NCBI RefSeq assembly: GCF_000149955.1
Contig: NC_030999.1
Location: 386,536 to 450,535, forward strand
Length of the DNA: 64,000 bases
Reading direction: 5' to 3'
From: Fusarium oxysporum f. sp. lycopersici 4287
Taxonomy: Eukaryota > Ascomycota > Sordariomycetes > Hypocreales > Nectriaceae
Made by a program: the position numbers and the translations under genes. The notes under the pieces are model-generated. The model did no database searches. It was not told the origin of the DNA and was given only the letters and a program-made list of their open reading frames with translations. Positions 58,301 to 64,000 of this stretch are shown in pieces; the first letter of the stretch is position 1; the number at the start of each line of letters is the position of its first letter.

Positions 58301-59137
58301 CACAAGTGAAGACGCAAGCTCGTCCAGCTCCTCGGGGGTCGAATCTGTGAGGGGGATTCCTGTAGCGCCAAGCTCTACGATCTCGACGAATCGTTTAAGC
58401 TCGTCTTCCGTCGTCACTCGAATCTTGCCTGGCTGCACCGGAGTCGATCTGACGTCTGAGAAGGTCAGGCTAAGCGTGAAGTGGTCAGAGCTGGTGGCGA
58501 GATGGTCCTCGACGACAGCTTCAGCAAGTGGTAGGTTAGTAAAGGCAAGATCGATTGTGTTGCCGTACGGGTTTGTTGGGATGTCTAAAGTGTTGAGAAG
58601 GCTGAGGTCATTCTCAGACACCCATCCTGCTATCTCTTGGCCCCGGTTCGTAGTTTGGCCTGTTTGCCAGCTACGATGTCTGGCATTGAAATCGCCAGCT
58701 ACGAGGCAACGCTCCGGGACAGACCATTGAAATAGCGTGTCTAGGGCGTCCCTCTCGTCGTTCTGACGATAGAAGTTGACGATCGTCAGGTCGTTGATTG
58801 TGAGCCAAAGGATATCACGAGTCTGAAAAGGCCGAATCTGGTCAGCAAGAAGTCTTGGGTCTCGTCGGACATATGTCATCACTCTAGGCCGAGTGTCGTT
58901 GCTGTTCCACATGTCGACCGGCGTAAATGTGTCGTATGCAGGGTGAGTCTTAGTTAAAGTGCGGGTCTCTGTGTGAGCCGTCCACGGCTCTTGCAAGAGC
59001 ACAACGTCATATTGTTCCGAGTCGGCCAGCGCCAGGGCGCAGTCGTGGGCCGGAGGGATCTTGCCGACGTTGGCCTGGAAGATCCTGAGCGGCTTCCTGT
59101 CGTTCTTTCGTGCTTGAGAATATCTATTCCTGGCCAT
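55385..59137 (-). CDS. LINE ORF2: APE endonuclease, reverse transcriptase, RNase H, 1250 residues, intact
   Basis: One open frame from ATG 59137. The endonuclease (residues about 15-230) has FQANVGK, LLQEPW, AGDFNARHRSW, NTIDLAFTN and SSDHFTL, so all catalytic blocks are present. The reverse transcriptase has [32 protein letters not shown] and the active site FGYADDTAIL. The RNase H domain (about residues 960-1100) has YSDGS, DAEATGALEG, CLDNLAAA and WVPGHSSIPGNEQADKLAK, giving the full catalytic set. A Cys/His motif CSCGRRKAPDHIFYC lies near the C-terminus. Start ATGGCCAGG overlaps the end of ORF1 in another frame, the usual arrangement in this clade. No lesion is visible. Confidence 0.93.
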   Translation of the reverse strand: MARNRYSQARKNDRKPLRIFQANVGKIPPAHDCALALADSEQYDVVLLQEPWTAHTETRTLTKTHPAYDTFTPVDMWNSNDTRPRVMTYVRRDPRLLADQIRPFQTRDILWLTINDLTIVNFYRQNDERDALDTLFQWSVPERCLVAGDFNARHRSWQTGQTTNRGQEIAGWVSENDLSLLNTLDIPTNPYGNTIDLAFTNLPLAEAVVEDHLATSSDHFTLSLTFSDVRSTPVQPGKIRVTTEDELKRFVEIVELGATGIPLTDSTPEELDELASSLVSLLTSAAKASGRPARKGGRPAPWWTEECADAAAAFRAIRRSYPLGFNQDVQIAKRGFHRVVRRAKRRYWRNLIDGFSSSSDVFKAVRWLKSPGAFQPPPLQIDNVVYESQMDKANALRQATLERRTAEDDIANAWTPVFPPRSIPFSPGISLEEAQYATCHTGNTSPGSDNITVKLLEAVWHAIGTHVRRLFERCLTIGHQPKPFKEAEVVMITKPGRRDLTEPRAWRPISLLFCLGKGLERLIARRLAWAAVHYSVLHPQQAGALPKRSATDLVTALVHDIEEAFARKKVATIVTMDVQGAFDTVMCNRLVLRLREQGWPNHLARWAGSFMSGRSARVRYQDTVTPSSPLQCGLPQGSPASPILFLLYTEPIYRLGNPRGRFGYADDTAILSIGDTVDETSAMASSSIAEMVRWGAENGVSFDTKKTEVMHFSRSKRRTAPAVRHGDVEKHPEPALRWLGIWLDSRLSFRLHVEKWAAKAKAVAYHLRGLNNTVHGPLPSAVRSAVRACVEPVLLHGLEAWYPGSTRPRWNQPTKELPSSNQHLIQIMNKAMNQAMRAILPVWKTTPTAILHRESGIPPIDQLLEAKRLRFAARLKSLDEAHPLAGRTRPRRPPDRPTYHDLIKRRYQIQTKSVFRTRLRRTDELLAPCERPKLVQRCFHQEQMPPLQMASKEKSTGAFLHWVERLDPLTLVVYSDGSLSSEGAASYGFTIHQNNVPIFDGSGRLGPAEVFDAEATGALEGLKAALNLQGSAAQTIFICLDNLAAATCLRGTPSDSSQDVFLEFQALAASHGATQVLWVPGHSSIPGNEQADKLAKAASSLLEPEGAQPTLAYLRRIARQKPKEAFETWWSTSAPEQYKRLNLKATTGCPPELTLPRAALHHLLAARSLHGDFAAHHERFDHGDARLVCSCGRRKAPDHIFYCRKVPQRHRMRLAPSPNAAVNLAIGRDFTKFIDLSKDSAFFGKICPRY

Positions 59138-60968
59138 GCGAGCGATTAATGAGAACTATTCGGCGCTTTCGCGGTGAGCCTGGTCTGGGCTGTTCGGGTT
59201 CTTCCTCTGCTTCATAGCCAGCATGAGAGGTCGTGGCCACCATGATGCACGAAGGTGCTCCTGATACAGCTGGGCTTGGAGCACGAGCGTTCGGTCGTTC
59301 TTGTGATGTGACATCCTCGTTTTGTCGCTCGGCCATGCCCTGCTGGGCTTCCTGATGCGATCCCGACTGTGGTTCTTGGTGTCGTTGTCGGTATGTCTCC
59401 GCACCAACGGCGCTGACATGTTTTCGTTGCTCTTTAGTAAGTCGGCGGAGCACGCCGTGCACTGTCTTTGGCCGAGCTGGGCACCTACGAAAGTTGGCCT
59501 GGTGAGGGCCCAAGCAGTTGACGCACTGTTCTGGTGCGATGCAATCGTCTACAAGATGGCCAGCCTCACCACAGCGTCGGCAAACTGGCTGTCTGTGACA
59601 GTTGCGGGCAAAATGGTGGCCCCAGCACTTCTCACATTGTCTAGGTCGGTCGGTTTTGTCAACAAGTCTAGCTGCGCTACTGCCGAAAAGAGACCAGAAT
59701 CTTTTTGTGGGCTTCAGAAAGGACACAAGTAGGGCCTTGGTCAAGGGGTTATCCGAGAATTGTCTTCCGGTACGTACGTCAATGGACTTGAGCCCCGTCT
59801 AGATTTCTATCTCGTCGCTGACGACGCTGTCACTATCCACCTCATTTCCGTAAAAGTCAGACAGTCTTGTAGGAACGTCTGAGACCACATAGGTGAACCA
59901 TTCCTTGTTCGTTTCTACTGCTGTAGCTCCCAGTTCAGCGGCCCACTCAGCTTGCTTTTCTACCAGAAGGTCGCGTGTTGCCGAGTCGGCAGCCAGAACG
60001 GCCCATCCCGATCTGACCTGGAACACCTGCCGGATCTTGTCTGAGACAGCGCCGAGCTTCTCCCGAATCAGAGTCCGGATGGCATAGCTACTGTGGGCCC
60101 TGGCCGGAGCTCCGGCTTCTAGACGGATAAAGACGCGGAGGTCTTGTCGGGGTGGGGCGATGGTCGTCTGTTGCCCTTGGCGATGAGGTGGATCTGTTTG
60201 TCGGCCTCTATGTTGTTGTTGTTGTCTCTAGGTCAGACGGTCATGGTCAGTGGGAGGCGCGGCAGTGACCACGCTGCTGTATGTAGGCTTGGGGGTCACA
60301 GGTCCGGAGCAGGAGAGCTCTCGTTTCCAAAAACCGAGGAAATCATCGGCAAATTGCTGAGCGAAACGTCGTTGCGGTCCGGTGACGAATTGCTGGGCCG
60401 CTTCTTCAAACTTGGCGCAGAAGGCCCGGAACACCATCAGCTTGGTGTTGTACTCTTCCGCGTGTTCTCGTGCGAGATCGTTGGCTGATTCAACGATAGA
60501 GATTGGTCGTTGTTCAAAAGTGGATACGGGACTGGCACGTTCAGCTCCTTCCGTAGCTGTGGTGGTGGTGGCGGCGGCGTTGAGTGGTGAGGATGGTGTC
60601 TGAGCCATCCGGCCGGGAGCAGGTGAAACACCGATAGTGCCGTTGACGACTACCGGACTGTTCTGTAAGAAGGCTGCACGGCTCCCCGGTTCAGGTTGAT
60701 GGGAGTGTGGATCCCCAGATCGAAGGGATCCAAGGCAGCGGGCGATCTCGTCGAAGACGAAGCCATCGCCGCGGCTTGCGACTGCGCAAAGCGCAGATTG
60801 GAATGTTTGTTGTGCACTTGTTAAGGATTTACGTGTAGACAGGGCCACTTTCTTAACACTTGTATGCCAAGAAAGTGTGATGACAAAGGAAGGTGCAGTG
60901 ATGGTAAGTATCAAGCTAGAGGGGTGATGGTGAGCGGCTGTAGGGTAGTTCCGACAAATGTGGAGCAA
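59124..60968 (-). pseudogene. LINE ORF1 (gag-like) with CCHC knuckles, two in-frame TAG codons
   Basis: A single frame runs from about 60968 to 59124, broken by TAG at 60228-60230 and at 59799-59801; CAG or TGG precursors with C-to-T or G-to-A change explain both. The first in-frame ATG is at 60608 (MAQTPSSP). The C-terminal segment has three Cys/His knuckles (CEKCWGHHFARNC, CRRCGEAGHLVDDC, CVNCLGPHQANFRRC), typical of LINE ORF1 RNA-binding proteins. The middle (DLRVFIRLEAGAPARAHSSY) is the conserved core before the knuckles. The lesions would stop ORF1 before the knuckles, so the element probably cannot move on its own despite the intact ORF2. Confidence 0.85.
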
Positions 60969-61087
60969 GCGTTATGGTGGTGGGGGGCTGACAGTCTCGG
61001 TACACCTGGGCCATAGTTTAGCAATGTCTGGAGGTGGAAGACGCTGGCGCGAGTCCAAGTTTGGGAACGAAGCTTTTACGCGACCTT

Positions 61088-61155
61088 GTGTTGATTGATG
61101 TCTTAAGTTATCTCTTGTGCGGGGTATTCCATCCCGCAGAGTTACTTAAAGCATA
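61088..61155 (-). repeat. 68-bp repeat, right arm of the inverted pair
   Basis: Reverse complement of 52402-52469 with three substitutions. Its outer part contains the codons CFK and stop of the minus-strand remnant at 61142-61438. Confidence 0.8.
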
Positions 61156-61438
61156 AGTGATCCATCGCCTTACCCCACTTAGCGTTGTTCTGAACGCGCT
61201 TTGCCTTGGATGCCTTCCACATCAGACGCGTAGCAAGTGGCGGCTTAAATGACTGCGGACGTTTCGCGTCGGCACCGGCATCTCCGTCAGAAACGGTGCA
61301 GCTGGTACCGTGGTACTCGTCACACCAGACCTTGTTATCTCTGAAGTCAGTCATTGCATTGAGTACACGAGAAGCGCTGGCTAACAGGAAAGTACCGACT
61401 CGGATTTTTTTAGGCGCCCTTGACAGGGGCCAGGCCAT
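61142..61438 (-). pseudogene. Unidentified protein C-terminus ending inside the 68-bp repeat
   Basis: A 98-codon frame with protein-like composition (VGTFLLASASRVLNAMTDFR; WKASKAKRVQNNAKWGKAMD) and several Cys (VWCDEYHGTSCTVSDGD). It ends with CFK and TAA. The 68-bp repeat also begins with TATGCTTTAAGTAA at 52402, so the repeat probably represents the 3' end of a multicopy gene or transposon to which this remnant belongs. The family is not recognised. Confidence 0.4.
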
Positions 61439-63366
61439 CCTGTCCTATTTCCATTGCACGGACGACGAGGACGGAGCTTTCCGTGCGTTGAAAACGCTCG
61501 ATCCAGCCTGACACTTGAGACATGGTGTTGAGGAATGGACTGTAACCCGTCCAGCCTAGCCTAGCCAGGACTAGCCTATTATGGATCCTCGGCCTTTGTT
61601 GCTGATTGGTCAGAGATATTTTGTGCCTTTGGGGTCGACAACATTCGAACCTGCGGCCTTGGGAAACAGCCTCAAATTCGTCTGTGACGCTGATCACTGC
61701 GCCACCGCTCTGTTCATCGCCGAATGGCTAGCTGTCGGCTCAAGAATTCGTCGTCAAGGCGAACAGGCCTATGCCACAACTCCAGCGAGCTTTTGCGGTT
61801 ACGAGTAACAGCTGAGGGGACTCTTTTGTTTACCACCACTCGAAAAAGCAACCCACGTTGGCAGTACATACATAGCTCGTCACTGACATATGAACCATAC
61901 CGCCAATGGCACAGTACTGGAAAGGAGTCCTATATGGTATAACTTCACAAGCCCTGTATGGCTTTGCGGCAAGGCAACCGACAAGGCAGACGACGACCCT
62001 GTCTTTTGTATCCTTTCACTTCTCTTTGACAGGAGTTACGCGAACTGGAGTCGCTGTTGCATGCGCTGCAACCACATATCTCTTCAATGTGGGAATTTGG
62101 CTGATTGGCAGCCATCGACATACAAAACTTCAGGATATAAATACTACTGCCACATCCCCCATCTTCCTACATTCGAAGTCTCCTTGTTCTAGTTCAAGAC
62201 ACATACACTATCCACCTTCCATCAAAAGACTTTGATCAATTTTCTGTTTCTCTCTGAAACTACTCTATTTCAACTAATCACCTAATTTCCACCATTTGGA
62301 CCTTGGTCGGAAAAGGTGAAAACAACCGATGGGCCATAACCCAGGGGCTGTTGTAGCCGATTCTGGCACCCAGGTTGAGGATGGCTGGTGAGTATCCGGA
62401 ATAGAGAGAGTTGGATGCGGAGCGACGGGAACAGGACCATACGTAGATGGAGGATACTGAACCGGCAGATCAGAAGGCGAAAGATCCATTGACGATGCCA
62501 AGCTCATCAGAATATTTAGTCCAGTAGAGGAGCGCCTCTTTTGAGGGCGTGACGGCCAGTTGTCGTAAAATGGGTGCTGGATGTGACGGAAAGCAGGGCT
62601 GAGATCTGAGATTTGTCGGGACCAAAAGGAGGTTCCATTTAGCTTCCAAGCTAGCGTTGGGGCTGAAGATCTGGAAATTAAGGCTTTATTGACAGGTGAC
62701 GGAAAATAAGCTCCAAATTTGCTGACGCGACTTGCTGATTTCACATGGCACGGGCATGAGTCACGTTGCGAGGACTCGGCTGTTGGCTGCTGAAAATGAT
62801 GAACTGATAAAGTAAGCCGCGGCTGAAGTACTGAAGCAAGCCAAATGACGCAGTTCAAGGCATCAAAACTGTAGTGAGTGTTGGTGATGTCGCGTGATAT
62901 TGACTTGGCTTTGATAGCGACAGTAAGGGCTGCCCTCTGAGGAATAATGAAATCGAGCGCCAGAGCGTAACGGAGTCTCTAATACTGAATTTTGATTCCC
63001 TTTGAGAACTTACTCCCGTCACGCGGATTCGTCAAAGAAGACCCTCGCTACCTTACCATGTTGACTACGATGTCGTATCTACTATGAAGAATTTAGGGGT
63101 TCAGATTAACATTGCTGCGGAGGGACCTGGTCTTAAATTGTCCTCATACTGGCACACCCAAAATCCACGTGGAACTCCGCAACTTTTGGCCGATGAACGC
63201 GGTGTTCTTCCAACGGGCTCATGGCCCTCAAGTACCCGGTAAACTGTCGAATAGGTCTCAATTTGTGGAGTGTACCCGTCATCCTGTTAATCTTTCTCGA
63301 GACATTGCTGTGACATCCGTCACATTATAGGTCTAATGTGTATCGTATAGTATTGGACTGGTGCAT
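61439..63366. other. Intergenic with one doubtful minus-strand frame (62274-62858)
   Basis: The 194-codon frame 62274-62858 is Ser/Pro-rich, with no domain. It could be the C-terminal exon of a regulator but no join to the C2H2 gene upstream could be made. Nothing else is supported. Confidence 0.4.
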
Positions 63367-64000
63367 CTACCGAGTCTTTGTGTCCTCTTCCAACCTGCAG
63401 GCATTCTCGAGCATGGTGGTCCAGTTTCCACTTTTGCCCGCGTGGCTGTGCTTGACATGCTGTCTGAAGTGGTCCGCTCGAAAGAACTTCTTGGACGAGT
63501 TGCACTCTCTGAATTTGTGTACCTCTTGAAGGTGTCTCATACGCTCATCCCAGTCTTGGTCTGTCGCGTGTCGAGGGGGATTATCGCCGCTCAGGGCACC
63601 CGTACCAGGGCCAGGACCAGATCGCGGAAACTCATCACCGCAGTAGCCGCAGGTATCAGCTTCGCCAGGCCTGGTTGTCGAATTGTGAAAAGCCTGATCG
63701 TATCCGGAGAGAGCTGAGCATGACCACGAATGGCGACGCACATGGAGCGAGTTTTTGTGACGCTCTGCCTCGTTCTTATTCTTGAAACGGTTTCCGCAGA
63801 ATGAACATTCGTATCGCCTTTCAGCCTCGTGAGCGCTAGTTGCTGGTTAGCAAAGAAACGTATACGACAAATCCTAGAATCTCACGCAGCCTCATTTGAA
63901 GTAGGGCTGCTGGGCGTGAAATCTGACTTACTTGAGCTCCTCGAGCGTCTCGAACCTCTTGGGCCTCTTGGGGCAGCACTCGCACATAAAGAAGCGTTGC
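63367..64000 (-). CDS. C2H2 zinc-finger protein, C-terminal part, leaves the window
   Basis: Two exons: one from the window edge to 63932 (FFMCECCPKRPKRFETLEEL), a 96-bp intron (63836-63931, GTAAGT donor), and 63367-63835. Fingers or finger-like Cys/His clusters: YECSFCGNRFKNKNEAERHK, a conserved stretch RRHSWSCSALSGYDQAFHN with TTRPGEADTCGYCGDEFPRS, then MRHLQEVHKFRECNSSKKFF and RADHFRQHVKHSHA. This order matches a widespread uncharacterised fungal C2H2 family in which these parts form the C-terminal half. The visible part is intact. Role unknown, probably nuclear. Confidence 0.82.

Larger units (their letters stand above)
54863..60990 (-). mobile_element. Tad-type LINE (third element, distinct family) with intact ORF2
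   Basis: Minus-strand order: ORF1 (with two amber codons), ORF2 overlapping it by 14 bases, a 3' UTR of about 500 bases with a GGGGCC-GTA-GGCCCC hairpin near 54901-54915, and a tail of four pentamers. The 5' limit near 60990 is approximate. Sequence and tail differ from the first two LINE copies, and the RNase H is complete here. Confidence 0.88.

Noticed and set aside
61620..61670. tRNA-like GGTTCGAATG on the minus strand
   Set aside because: It only partly matches a B box, and no matching A box or acceptor stem is present.
1..64000. CRISPR arrays, bacterial operons or ribosome-binding sites
   Set aside because: No regularly spaced repeats; introns and element types show fungal nuclear DNA.

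Overview
The window reads as an accessory, transposon-rich region of a filamentous ascomycete genome. Short introns (about 48-96 bp) with GT...AG ends and CTAAT/CTGAC-type branch sites, Tad-type LINEs, a pogo/Fot-like DNA transposon, two hAT elements and paralogues of conserved fungal genes all fit a Fusarium (F. oxysporum-type) lineage-specific region. The genus is an inference; nothing here proves it. Two assembly gaps are present (4055-4154 and 30083-30224).

Layout. 1-8046: a 5'-truncated LINE copy, a dead pogo/Fot-like transposon on the minus strand, a gap, then a second, longer LINE copy of the same family. 8047-9752: an unexplained block of closely spaced short hairpins with one small ORF, then a Myb/SANT-like gene broken at a 12-A run. 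10426-11733: a damaged C2H2 zinc-finger regulator. 13860-16923: a paralogue of the HtrA-type nuclear protease Nma111 with one frameshift and one nonsense codon. 18173-19780: a decayed internal repeat and an unidentified minus-strand pseudogene. 21147-25769: an MFS transporter gene split by a hAT element that keeps its 8-bp target duplication. 26211-29203: a second hAT element whose 778-residue transposase reads intact through two introns, also with an exact 8-bp target duplication.

30341-32347: a long coiled-coil protein with a C-terminal membrane hairpin, split by one TAA. 32530-37029: two minus-strand genes, one with an in-frame TGA and one large Ser/Pro-rich methyltransferase-like protein with two frameshifts. 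37890-38509: a LINE fossil and a dispersed repeat. 40022-43620: an intact six-exon regulator of 1096 residues combining two pairs of C2H2 fingers with a Medusa/DUF7082-like domain; it is an intact paralogue of the broken gene at 10426-11733. 48033-50869: an intact calpain-family protease gene. 53073-54644: an amidase-signature gene with its catalytic triad but an in-frame TGA. 54863-about 60990: a third LINE, of another family, with intact ORF2 and an ORF1 stopped by two TAG codons. 63367-64000: the C-terminal part of a C2H2 protein leaving the window.

The genes do not form a pathway. The pattern is gene paralogues (protease, calpain, regulators, transporter, amidase) caught at different stages of decay among transposons of several classes. 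Readable from the sequence alone are one apparently intact hAT transposase, one intact LINE ORF2, one intact calpain and one intact C2H2-Medusa regulator. Several nonsense codons in unrelated genes could be explained by C-to-T or G-to-A changes, as expected from repeat-induced point mutation (RIP), but single-base indels are also common, so RIP alone does not account for the damage. Low-quality assembly is a possible contributor.
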